Assembly: GCA_033297075.1 (NCBI GenBank) | Contig: MU858183.1 | Location: 1-64,000, forward strand | Direction of reading: 5' to 3' | DNA length: 64,000 nucleotides | From: Rhypophila decipiens | Taxonomy: Eukaryota; Ascomycota; Sordariomycetes; Sordariales; Naviculisporaceae | Shown: piece after piece, positions 20,265 through 31,464 of the stretch | How positions within the stretch are numbered: position 1 is the first letter of the stretch | How the letters are laid out: the number at the start of each line of letters is the position of its first letter | Notes under the pieces: generated by a model | Told to the model about the DNA's origin: nothing | The model's database searches: none | Seen by the model: only the letters and a program-made list of their open reading frames with translations | Made by a program: the position numbers and the translations under genes

Positions 20265-23200
20265 TCAACCATACACCTGGCACAAAGCTTTACTATTATG
20301 GGAAAAACCCAGAGCCATATCCAGACATTCAACGATAATATCCATCGCGCCCGGATCTACCTCATGATCCACATCTTTCAGCCATTTATCCCGCTCCTCT
20401 GACTGCGAATCACGTAGCCGGCGGCCAAATTCCAATGTTGTCGCGGGCAAACCGTCTGCACCTGGGAGCAGGTACCAGGGGGATGGCTCCGCCCAAGATG
20501 TACATCTCATCCCAGTTACCACATCCTTCACACTTGCCCCGAATTGCACCAGCTCTCTTACAGCCGCCGATTGCGCGTGGAAGACAGCATACTGGATTGG
20601 GGTGAGACCGGCCCAATTCCTCGCTGCAAGGAGGTCATGCCGGTCAATCCACAACTTGGTCCTCTGTAGAAAGTAACCAAATCGACCGAAACCCCCCAGT
20701 TCGTGGTCCCGATCGTAACTGCAGTGTTTGATAAACTCGGTGATGATCGAAGTATTCCTCTCAGAAGAGTCCCCTCGACAGAAGGGACTCGCTCCATGTT
20801 CGAGCAGATATATGGCATGTTCCATCTGGCCATACAGAAGAGCAACGCCGACAGCAGTAAACGAACTCGGGTCGTTGGGATCCCTAAATTCTAGCTCCGG
20901 GTTCATCTGCATGACTTCGTGTAAACATGACATGGAGTCTAGTGATGCTGCGGCGGACAGGGGAGTGAATCCGTCTCCGGCCTTGATGTTGAGAGTTTGC
21001 AAGACAGCTGGTTTGCCAAAGATATCAGTGTATTTTTGCAATAGAACTCGGACCAGATCCAACTTGTCACCTTGGATGGCAAGGATCAGGGCGGTGCCGA
21101 GCTCTTGGTCGCTATAAACTACTCCTTTCCAATCAAGAAGGAGGCGAACACAGGGTATGCTGCCATTGTGTGCTGCAAGAACCAAAGCTGTGTGGTACGA
21201 AGACTCATCCACTGGAACTTCTTCCTCTGCACACTTTGCCAAGATATCGGCGCCGTGTTCCAGCAAGAGGGATACGCATTGTGTGGCACCCATGGCCGCC
21301 GCCACCATGAGCGGCGTTCTTCCGACGAGTTCTTTGCCCAGAGGTCTTGCTTCGATGGGTGCACCGTGGGCTAAAAGTACTCGCACAAGTGCTGTAGAGT
21401 TAATGGTAGCGTAAAGATGGAGTGCAAGAGCTCCGCCAGTGTCCAAATCGACCCGGGCGCCGTGCTGGATGAGAGTTTCTGCTGCTCTTGCCGCATCATC
21501 CGGGCAAAAGATCTTGGAATGTAGTACTTCCAACGCAGTTAGACCCCCTCGTTCTGCGGCATTTGGATCTGCTCCATGACGTAGCAGGGCCTCGAGCACG
21601 TATCGTTGATTTAGCCCGTTCATGGCGGCAGTGACGAGTGCATGGAAGTCCCCCATACAGTCGCTCTTATTGATTTGGACTCCATGGTGTATGCACACGG
21701 AAATTGTTTTTGAGCAAGCGGTTTCGTAACGGCTACCATGGAGTAGCCATCTAGTTAACATGACTTTGCCGTCATAAACATCTCCATAGATACCTAGCAA
21801 TAGCCTGTCTCGCAACCGCGTCGTCATTTGCTTCGGACGAGTGGTAGATATATGGACCAGAATATCGTCAACAATCTCGTGTAAGTGCATCGATATTGCT
21901 AGACCCAGCGGGGTGTGATGGGCCTTTGTCAAGCGAGCCTTGATCTGAAGGAGAGGGTCTGCACCGAGGTTGAGCAGGATTTTGACAGCTTGGCGATTCC
22001 CCATCTGGATTGCAGTGTCGAGCGGCGGCCCGGCGATATCGAAGAAAACATCTTCCCCAGCTATGAATATGGTCTGGGTATTTCGGGTTGGAGAAACCAT
22101 GTTCGGATCTGCACCGGCCTTGCAGAGCAGCTGGCCAGCTTCTTCGATATCGTTACCACGGAACATATAGAGAAAGTGTAGGCCGTTGATATCGTGGTCA
22201 AAGGAATCGGGATTAGTTGATTTGACGACAGTGATACCACAGTCAACCAAGAGAAAGCGCACTACTTCCATTCTGCCATACATTGCAGCGCTTAACAGTG
22301 CGCTGCCTGGATTCCAGAGTGACTTATCGGCTGTTTTGCTTCCGCCGTCAAAACGCAGGAGCGAGGGGTGGTTCCTCCATAGCCACTCGAGGGCTTGCAT
22401 CCAGCCACATGCTGCGAACTTGCATGGAAGCAACACCTTCGTGTCCAGGAATAGGCTTGTGGACGTTACTGTAACGGTGTCCGATGGTTGTAATTGACCT
22501 GTCTGCAGGAGGTGAAGAAATGCGCTTTCAGTTCCTTCCGGAATTGATATTATGTTCCCATCACTCTGTTCAATAAGACATGGTCGCGACGGCTCAAACT
22601 CAGTCTCCCATCCTACCCACTCTCTCACCCTGTTGACGAAGCCTTCACTCTCCCCTTCGCCTCCGTCGGCTCGTGAGAGATGTTCCTCGAGCTTCGCAAC
22701 TTTCTGCCTCAAGAGTTCTTGTGTGGGATCTTGTGTGCGACTTGATCTCGGGCGAGCAGCCAACAAGGGATCAAGATGGCTACCGTGTATAGCGGAGGCA
22801 ACTCTTGGAAGAATTGCTTCTGCCCCCCGGCTTCCATGGTTGGCTGCTTCCACGAGAAAACCCAATGATTTCTCAAAGTCGGTAGCCACTCCGTAGCCAT
22901 GTGCGTAGCAGTCAGCGAGTACAAAGTAGGCTTTCCCCCTTTCGGATGCTTCCATAGTAGCAATGGATTGCTGTAAAGCTGCGACAGCTTGTCTCTGTGT
23001 CTCAAATGGAGTTGTGGACAGTCTAGTTGGGTTCTAAAGAGCACCAGTCATTAGCTCTCTGTCATCAAATGTCATAATCATAAGAATGACGTTTTGTTGA
23101 GGTGGGGAACTACTAGTAGGTATGTATTCTCAAAGCGTCAGGGTATTGGTGAGCGTCAGGATCACGCACAACTTACGTATGTTGGAAGTTTTGAGCGGCG

Positions 23201-24438
23201 AAGGGGGTTGACAAAAAGGCCATTGTCTGTCAACATGTTCAAAGAGTTTCTCCCCATCAACCTAGCGCACTGGGTGGTCAGAGTACTCCAAGTAAAAAGA
23301 GGTGTAACATCTGGAATACTCACCGCTCTAATTTCACAATAACGGTCCCTGCAGCAACACGCTGGCGTGGGTTTGGCTGTAGCATTTGACGGAGCAGATG
23401 GTTGACCACAGAGCTTATGGGGACTTGGAACAGATTAGGCGCAAGTTGGAATTCCCTCGAATGTTTCAGGATTATACTCTCCTTCGGATGTGGTTGTATC
23501 GGATTCGTGATTCGACCAGATAACGGAGACAGAAGACAGTTCAAGTCAGAATCCAGGAACCGTCCCTCTGACAGGCTTCCGAAGCAACCTGTGGTCGATT
23601 TGTAGTACGGTTCTCCATTGTCTAGGATCTCCCAAAAGCACAATCCAAGGGCAAATATATCGCATTTCTGGAGTTCTGCCAGCCCCATACTAAGGTGGTT
23701 CGTCAGCTCAGGGGCGCGGTACCCGTTAGACCCACGATATATCTGCTCTGGCTCAAGGTCGAAGTCGGTAAGTGTGCCCCCAAAGTCCGAAAGTTTCGCT
23801 ACCACCCCACGACCAGTCCCAGAATCCCGAAAGACGAGAATATTGAGTAGTTTCATATCTCCGTGGACAAGTTGACAGCGGTGTAGCATCTCGAGTCCCA
23901 TGGAGATATCGGACCAGATCTCAAGTCTGGTTGTCAGCCCCACTCCCTTACCATGGTCGTGCAAGAAGGCGTTGAGCGTCCCATATGTAGCATATTCGAC
24001 GACAACCCTCGGAACCTGAACCCCAGTCTCTGAGATCGTCCAGTCCATCCCAAGGATATCGATAATATTCGGATGGGAGACCAGCGGATCATGCTGCAAG
24101 ACCTGAATCTCCAAGAGAAGTGAATAGAGGTCGACCTCTTTCATAGTGCCACCAGTTCCGTCATAGCCAACTGGGACTTTTGCAGTCTTCACAGCAACAA
24201 ATGGGTGAGTCTCGTTGTCCGTTTCCGATGCATCGTCGTCCGGGTCTTCAAACAAATCAACCAAGAAGGTTGCCCCTTCCCCAAGTCGTCTTTTGAACTG
24301 CAATTTCGAGAACTGTGAGAGCAAGCTGGAGTGTTGAACGGCATCCCAGAAGGCAAATTCGGTTTGTTGACCACGGCGAATAGGAAAGAGGCTTTGCCCA
24401 ATGGTGGACTCTAACGTAAATGAGGCATTTATCGGCAT
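20265..24438 (-). CDS. Protein kinase - Sel1-like - ankyrin repeat fusion
   Basis: Three exons, 24438-23324, 23261-23177 and 23033-20265, give 1322 residues. Introns are 62 and 143 nt (GTGAGT...CTAG; GTAAGT...TTTAG with TAATGAC branch) and keep frame, so kinase and ankyrin parts form one gene. Kinase domain, residues ~48-390: glycine loop LGEGA 52-56, VAVK Lys84, Glu110, catalytic loop HGDMKLLN 192-199 (Asp194, Lys196, Asn199; the Arg of HRD is Gly), DFG 218-220, APE 242-244. All catalytic residues are present, so activity is likely. An 85-nt linker exon joins it to a Sel1-like repeat (~430-465, YAHGYGVATDFEKSLGFL) and many ankyrin repeats (~640-1225, e.g. GRTPLMVAAAMGATQCVSLL). Ankyrins likely bind a ligand or partner. 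It shares a 410-base divergent promoter with the HeLo-pseudokinase gene. The ATG at 24438 is the first ATG in the open frame. Confidence 0.87.
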
Positions 24439-24848
24439 GTTTGTCAAATAGTCGAGTTGACTCGGTCACAAAAGCTTTTACCAATGACCGTAGCCTGTGT
24501 TAAGTGGGATGTTTACTGGAGCCCCTGAGTGTTGAACGACGTAGTGTTAAGTGGAAATAGGTCCAATTTGCCTGCAGAATGACTTCTCTCGCCACGATCC
24601 CAACGGATGCGGGATGGGACAAATCTCAGTGCCACCAATCATATGGACCGGACCCCGCAGCTGATATCAACTCTGCAGCCCCAGTCGGAAAATGCACTTT
24701 GGTATGGCAAATCGTTGCCTAAATTTCCAATCTTCTAATGTGTTGAGGACTAGTAAACGACAGACCAACCGGCGACAAGGCATAAGCATTCTGTCAAATA
24801 TACCCTTTGGCCCTGTCGGTACCACGGATACCCTATCACACGGCCATC
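24439..24848. promoter_or_regulatory. Shared divergent promoter region
   Basis: 410 bases lie between the ATGs of the kinase-ankyrin gene (-) and the HeLo-pseudokinase gene (+). The two genes probably share control elements and may be co-expressed. I could not identify a specific site. Confidence 0.55.
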
Positions 24849-26744
24849 ATGGAACCCCTTTCGGCACTTACCAGTGCCTTGACACTAGCCAAACTACTTC
24901 TGGAATCTCTCAAGTTGGGCAGAAACTGTGTCGAGACACTGCGAAACCGGTCCGCCGAGGCGGCAAAGCTGGCTTTGAGGATGTCACTCGCTATGGATCG
25001 TGGGGAAGCTCTTCATAACCTCATGTTTGGGACCGGGTCAGTTGGTGGCGTTTCCTCCCCTGGTCGAGCTGGATCCGAGATCAGAGTTGAGTCTGACGTG
25101 CTACCGGTATTCCATCAACTTCGCTACAAAACGTCGATGAATGTCATGGGAATCGTTAACCAATATCATGATGTTATCCATTCAAGATACCGTGATCTCC
25201 GACAGTCATATCCTCTTGAAGCAGACACAGTTGGCACCGGTACATCGTCTTCACAAAAGTCGACTAGCATCCAAACGCAATTATCATGGATGCTCAGGGG
25301 CAAGCGGCTTCTCCAGTCGACCGTCGAGGATTGCGAGCGACTGAATGACTTGCTCACTGAAATCATCCAGCTTTATCTACTGGAGAAATCCCCAATCTTT
25401 ACGACGGTGCCAACAGTTCATCCAAGCCTAACTGGCCTTAAGACAAATACTGATGTCAAGAACCTGGGCTTGGATGAGGAGATCGATCTTATCCGGATTG
25501 CCTCCAGCGAAAATCAAGACTGGGAGAATCTCGAGATTGAGGTCACTCAGTTCGAGGAGAGCTTCGGGTTAGGAGGCCAGAGGAAGATCGGCCATCGCAA
25601 TGGCTGGAAGGTGCTTGTCGAGTTCAAGAAGGTCACTCTATCTGTAGATGACGAGGCAGGAAGACTGGGTCGTCCTGGGAACGCAGGGGGAGTTGTTCCA
25701 GCCGCGCCAGACGCCAAACATTCGGCACCAACTGTACAGAGAATACGACAACTTGCGACCATACTGCACCGCAACCACTCGTCCAAGTCTCGTCTTCTCC
25801 ATTGTCAGGGGTTGTATTGGCACGCCGAAAGCTCATCGTATGGGTTTGTCCACCAGTTCCCGCCAGGCAGGAGCACAACACCCAAGTCCCTGCTGGGATT
25901 ACTAGAATTGTCGTCATCGCGTAGCAGACGTCTCAATGGCTCAAAGCCGGCACTGGAGGCACGGCTCAACTTGGCGCTCACGCTAGCCATCGCTCTATTC
26001 CAGTTCCATGCGGTCGGTTGGGTGCACAAATCTATCCGCAGTGAAAACCTGATCTTCTTCTCAGACGAGGGGGCTTCCCTCTCTGATGTGATTGGAGATC
26101 CTTGGCTCATCGGCTTCGAATATGCCCGGGAAGAGACCGGATTCTCAGAGAAGGCGAATCGTGGGGCGATGATTGCAGTTGATCCCAGTACGGACCTCTA
26201 CCGGCACCCGGATATCTGGAACGGGGAGGCCGACAAGCGACCCACTACCCGCTTTGACAAACAACACGACATCTACTCGCTCGGTGTGCTACTCCTGGAA
26301 ATTGGTCTCTGGCAACCGGTGGGCCAGTTTGACAAGCACAACTTCACAAACGCCGTTTACGACGATCGGTTTGACATTCGAAAGCTGTTCTTGAAAAAGG
26401 CCAGCGAGGAATTGCCGTTTTTGACGGGGTCGCTTTACGCTTCGATCGTAGCTCGATGTCTCTCTGGCCTTCGATTCGATCCACCGCGTATTGAAGGAGT
26501 GGTTGCAAAAGTCGATCCAACTTCCAGCGGGGCGCAGAGTGTTGACCTGGCCGAACTATTCAGAGATCAGGTGAGTGGTACGGACAGATGACTGGACGAA
26601 ACGGAAACGGTTAAACAGGCTGACCGATATTCCCGTTGCTCCACTGAACAGGTCATGGTTCCAATGAGACAACTAGTAGCGAACTCAGCAAAGTTGCCCG
26701 CTGAGGACGGCTCGGACGAGTATCTTGCAACTGTGTCGATCTGA
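24849..26744 (+). CDS. HeLo-like domain plus pseudokinase
   Basis: Two exons, 24849-26570 and 26652-26744 (donor CAG|GTGAGT, branch GGCTGACC, acceptor AACAG), give 604 residues. The N terminus (about 1-180) is helical and fits the HeLo / prion-inhibition-and-propagation pattern: hydrophobic first helix, LHNLMFG at ~55-61, SWMLRGKRLLQSTVEDCERLNDLL at ~146-169. HeLo domains of this type form or control membrane-disrupting effectors in fungal cell death. Residues ~320-590 resemble a protein kinase that lacks catalysis: HRDLKxEN is HKSIRSEN (393-400) and DFG is GFE (422-424), with no clear glycine loop. YSLGVLLLEIGLW is the usual alpha-F region. So a signalling or effector pseudokinase is likely. 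Divergent partner: the active-looking kinase-ankyrin gene. HeLo assignment is by pattern only. Confidence 0.78.
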
Positions 26745-26893
26745 TTCCTGATCTAATCACCGCGGGTATACCAGAAGGAGATGTGGCGATTGGGTAACAT
26801 CTAGAGCAATCACACGTACACAACCACCTTTTCATACGTACACAACATTCCCCGCACGAGAAAAGCTTGCCGACGCCAATCTCCAAAACACTT

Positions 26894-28672
26894 TTAAGGC
26901 GTTATCGATAAAGTGACCACCCAGCACCCCGGTCCCCTACGTACGACTGCTTCAACGACCCTTGTAATGTGTTCTGTTTGTATCGCAATTGTGGCACCTG
27001 TGGTGGGAGGTCGTGAAGACGAGTCCTGCGAGGTAACCAGATGTCCGATATCATCTTCTATGAGTAACTCCGCGCTCAAGTCTTGAAGAACAAGGCAGAG
27101 TTTCAGGTAAAAGCTCTGCGCTTTTGAATTTATTGAGAGAGATGTGGTCGGCCAGAAATTCAATATGCATTCCGGCCAAGAGTCTCCTGCCGCATATTGA
27201 CTCTTGGTTAACACGACTGATATACTAGACGGCCCTGTCATTGTCCAGTTGTGTCTTTCGCGAGGACCCAGAAATCCATTCAAGACAAAGCCAGAAGCCA
27301 TCGGATCAGGAAACTGTACTTGGATTGGCGAAACGGTTGATCGCCTTTCAACCCATCTTCGCCTGGCCGTAGACGGCGATCTCGACTTGTTGCTGAGGAC
27401 CACCGTTTTCAGTTGCACTTCTGTGGTTATGGACTCGTTCACGAGGACCACAGCATACTTAAAGAAGACACCGCCTTCTTGGTTCTCACTCAGGATAACA
27501 CCTATTGCATGATTTCCAACACAGCAGTTCAACAATGCCAGCTTGAAGTTCCAAAAAGAGTCGTTGAAAAAAGTTTCAAGCAGCCAAGGTTGCCCGACCT
27601 CTTGGAATGCAGGATAGATCCAGGATCGAACACTGGACAACTTCTTTTGCACAAATGGCAATGTGACAACGATTCCTCGGCTAGTAATAGAGGTGCCGTA
27701 ATCGGGTACCGATTCGATGGTCGATTGATTGATCTTGCGGGAGATGATTTCAAGTATCCTATCGCGCTGTGTTGTTATGTTTGCTCCAAGTGTGAAGGCT
27801 GCTGGACGTGCTGCTAGAAAGGAGTCGGACTGGAATCGAGCCTCTGTCGGAGCCGCAAAGATGGAGAAGTCGGTTGATTGCCTGATGATTTCTTCCTGCA
27901 GCCGCTTGAACGCCCTTTCACCCTCTCCATAGAGCAGGGGCATGTTGATACCGAACAAACCCATTAGACAATACGCTTGATCCTCGATCCGCGTGGTTTT
28001 CCTCTTTGCTGCCCAGGACATCCTTTGTGCGATTGTATACGTGGAGAGGTCCAGAGTCTCGAAGAAACGCAAGTCGATGCTGGTTATTCCGGCCAGGATC
28101 GGTCCAAGGGTGGTGCGCGATCCAATACAGCGCCAGTCTGAGCCGTGGAAGGATACCACGAAGGGGGCGACAAGCTCCTGCAACGTCCACCCACGAGCGA
28201 ACCACTCCGAGGTACTCAGAGAATTAGGTATTGGTTCGAGCGAGTTGTTGATTGAGGTGGTGGACAGATTCGGATCCAGAGAGCTATCGACGTCCTGAAG
28301 GTAGACAAGACAGACTTCGGAGTTTTGGTACCACGAAAACATGGAGTTGATGGCTTCGGACAGTTCGGCGGAGCTGGATTTGTCGATGCAGCAAGTGTCG
28401 ACCCACTGGCCATTGCACGTCCATGTTAGCTTGCAACATTAAGTAGAAAGGGGGTATGGTCTTCATACGCAGTACTCGAATCCATCAGCAGCGGCCTGTT
28501 TGCAGAATCCTTGAAGCTTTGCGAATCCCTGGCGGGTTGGAGCGAGGCCCTTCGTCAAATCGTCAAATGTCACCTCCTCTTGGCCCCATCGATGGGAGAG
28601 AATTGCATAGGGTGGGATGTCATCTCCATAAAATTCGGATAGTGAAAGCGATTGGGTGTGCAATAGTCTCAT
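26894..28672 (-). CDS. HET domain protein (HET-E/vegetative-incompatibility type)
   Basis: Two exons, 28672-28469 and 28405-26894 (donor TGC|GTATGA, branch AGCTAAC, acceptor GGCCAG), give 571 residues. The N-terminal HET domain is complete: MRLLHTQSLSL, PPYAILSHRWG (~20-31), WVDTCCIDK (69-77), SMFSWYQNSEVCLVYL (~89-104), WFARGWTLQELVAP (~136-149), then EDQAYCLMGLFGINMPLLYGEG. The C-terminal ~300 residues are unassigned. HET proteins of this kind trigger cell death on recognition of non-self or danger. No NACHT or WD40 part is present, so it may be an adaptor or executor. It lies tail-to-tail 149 bases from the HeLo-pseudokinase gene. Confidence 0.9.
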
Positions 28673-29208
28673 TTCGGATGATTGCTCTGGAAGAAAACGT
28701 CGGGCTTGCTGTTGGGTCCGGTTTGAGTTGATCAGTGTCTTTTTTGGGGCTGATGATAATGATGATTACAATCAACAACGAGGGCTTGCCTACGAAGTAA
28801 CCGGTTTTTGAAAGACGTCTGGGACGACTTGGTTCGTGTTGAGCTAGATGGTGTTCTTTGGGAGGATGAGTGTGGGAGGAGTCTGCAGAAGGTTAGGCAA
28901 CATTCTGTGTTGATTGGTCAGTTGGTACCTTCCTGGTTCGCCTAAACAAGTGGCCCAATGAAATCAGTTCAGATGCACGGACTTTATATCCTTAACGTAC
29001 TTCACCGTCATTACATTCAAATGGCCCATAACTGTCATACACCCATGTCATCTTTCCGCTGTATCTAAACCTCTCTCGTCGGCTGATATTTCTCCCTGCC
29101 TCAGCTCTGTAAATATTCTTTACCGACCTCTCGTATCCCGGCAGCTGGGCAGACCCGAATGTTCGCCTCCACGGCGGTACGAGCCGAGGCCCCCACGTCG
29201 GAAGGTTA
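28673..29208. other. Intergenic, 5' flank of the HET gene
   Basis: About 535 bases without a supported frame. Confidence 0.5.
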
Positions 29209-30060
29209 CTACCAATCCACGGGAAATTCACCACCTTCATCAAACGCCGCTGCCGCCCTATCCCTCTCCCTCCTATCCCTTTCCTCGGCCCCTAGGCTGG
29301 AGTCATCGTCCTCACCTTGTTCGTTTTCTTCTTCTTTCCTAGGATACAACTTGCTAAACTGGGACTCTTCCAACACCTGCAGCCCCAAGATAGGTAATTA
29401 CTCAGTCAGTCAACAGGATACGACAACCATGTATCGGCCTTGATCGAGTGATATGACGGGGCAGACTTGCCGGTGTAAGAAAAGAAAAGAGAAACAAGGG
29501 TTACTATACCTTGAATGTCAAAGGATCCTTCTCCTCGCGTACCCGATCTGCCTCGTCCTCAAAATATGCCTCGTACGGAAACCCCCCCATGTCAAGACAA
29601 TACTTTAATACCCTCGCCTTGCGAAGCTGTAGGGCTCTGAGGGCAAGAATCTGGTACAAGAATTTCTGTGCATGTTGTTTCCCATCAAGTTTCGCTGCAG
29701 CTCCCTTGATGGCCTGCACGTCTTGTTGGTCAAGCGCTTTGAATGCTTCCTCGAGAGGGGTGTTATCTAGGTATGATTGGTCATTTGTTAGTCAAACAAG
29801 TTCGTGAGGAAGGTAGTTCTCGTACTTTTGATAAAGTCTTTGCGCTTCATAAAACACTGTACTGCATACGCAAAAGGATCGGTGTCTTGGAGAGAAGATG
29901 GTTGTGACAGTTCAGAGTCATCGTCTTCGTCGTGGAGGTAGCCGGTACAGTGGGCGAGAATATGCTGATAGTATTCCTCTTGAGTTATGGTCTTGTCTTT
30001 GAACTTTTGTGAAGCCTCGGAGAGGCAGAGGCTCGAGGAGGAGGAGGAGGACGATGCCAT
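29209..30060 (-). CDS. Hypothetical acidic fungal protein
   Basis: Three exons, 30060-29826, 29766-29510 and 29376-29209, give 219 residues; donors GTACGA and GTATAG, acceptors CCTAG and CTGCAG, frame kept. The start is an ATG followed by a Ser run (MASSSSSSSSLC). The frame is open further upstream to another ATG at 30279, which would add 73 residues, so the start is uncertain. The middle is helical (EEYYQHILAHCTGYL; LYQILALRALQLRKARVLKYCLDMG) and the C-terminal exon is very charged (Glu/Asp/Arg). No family recognised. Conservation of three splice junctions in frame argues that it is real. Confidence 0.65.
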
Positions 30061-30279
30061 GGTTTTCTTTTCTTCAGAGGTCGATGATGTGTCAGTGCTT
30101 GATGTTGTGAACGATATGGATGGTGTTATCAAGTGCCTTGGGATGTGCACTAAAGAAGAGGTGGAAGATGGGCCAAAATCGATGCTTCTCTCAGGAAAAA
30201 AAGTGTTAGGCAGAAGGACCCCCTTCATCTTCAAGAGGTGGGAGAGCTCGCGCTTGTCAGATGATGGCAAGTACGTCAT

Positions 30280-31464
30280 TTTTGCCTTGGGCACATAAAA
30301 CGAGAGGGCGTTTTCAGCAAGTACAGGATCCGCCAACCAATCAAAAAAAGCGTTGGCTGATGCCGATGGTTTCAGTGCATGCTATTGGTACCACCATACC
30401 ACCTGTTTGGGCACAGCCACTTTCTATTCCATATTTGAAACCAGAGTTTAGGACCTCCACGACCACAAAATTTGTTTGGGGGTTGATATGGCGAAGTTGG
30501 CACCAGGTTAAGCTGCTTTCAAGACTGCACGACTCAGAGTAGGCTACTCTGTTCGAAATCAAATCTGTACCTCGGAGACATTTCTCCGCTCGACGCCGTG
30601 ACACTGGCACCCATGGCCGACTGCCGCCGACCCAAGTTCCAGGTCACCGGTTGTTCGGCAGCTCGGCAGCTCGGCAGCTCGCCCTACGCCGCACAGTGGG
30701 CAGCTCAGCTGTCTCTTACCCCATCTACTCTCTACATAATTCTTGGGAATCCTTCACACGTGCGTAACCCGGATTTGAAGCGCCTTTTTGCGGCCGCCCG
30801 GGACTTGGCTGGTGCTTACGTCTGTGATGGATTTCTTGGTTTGACGTCATGAGCTTACGCTGGTATAAAGGTCATCGCGGTGTACGGCACGGACTTGAGG
30901 CAAGGTACCCGACAATTGTCGGGAACTTGGGGTCATTTTTCATGCAAATGCGGATCATGCTACGCCAATAGACATGTCCCAAGACTTGGAGGTCAATAAT
31001 ATTGTCATGTTACTCCATCATTGCAACGCGTTCATGTTGGCAGAAGGAGCGTAGGAGCTAGTCTAACATCTCTCGCTACCCGTATATGGTATTGATCAAC
31101 ATGCCGAGTAACCCATTTTCTTTTGTCGGCCTGCCAGTTCTGTAAACAGTATTCGAGCAATCGGTTCTTTCGGTGGTTTCTGCGGTCTCGAGGCCTGTAA
31201 CCCTTCAAGAAGGGCGGCCGCTGGGAGCGAGACTAAGAGCATGTCAATCTCGATGTCCTCGTGTTATTCTGAATCTTGTCAAGGTGAGGAAGAAAGGTCC
31301 CATTCATGAACGATCAAAGAAGTTCTCTGTCCCTGCGGTCTATATAAGGAGGTTGGGAGCTCCCCCATCCGGCAACTCGACTATTCAGAGCAACTCAGCT
31401 TCAGGTGGAGTATCACATATTGTTCACTAGTAACCAAAAACGTGCACCTCTCTTCCAAGTCACC
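30280..31464. other. Intergenic, no gene seen
   Basis: About 1.2 kb between divergent genes. A short tandem repeat, GGCAGCTC three to four times, lies around 30,650-30,685. The right end holds the promoter of the secreted-protein gene at 31465. Confidence 0.5.
31341..31348 (+). promoter_or_regulatory. TATA box of the 31465 gene
   Basis: TATATAAG about 117 bases before the ATG, a typical fungal spacing. Confidence 0.6.

Noticed and set aside
20265..24438. Two separate genes (ankyrin gene and kinase gene)
   Set aside because: Splice signals on both sides of the small middle exon restore one continuous frame, and no ATG with good context begins the ankyrin part independently.
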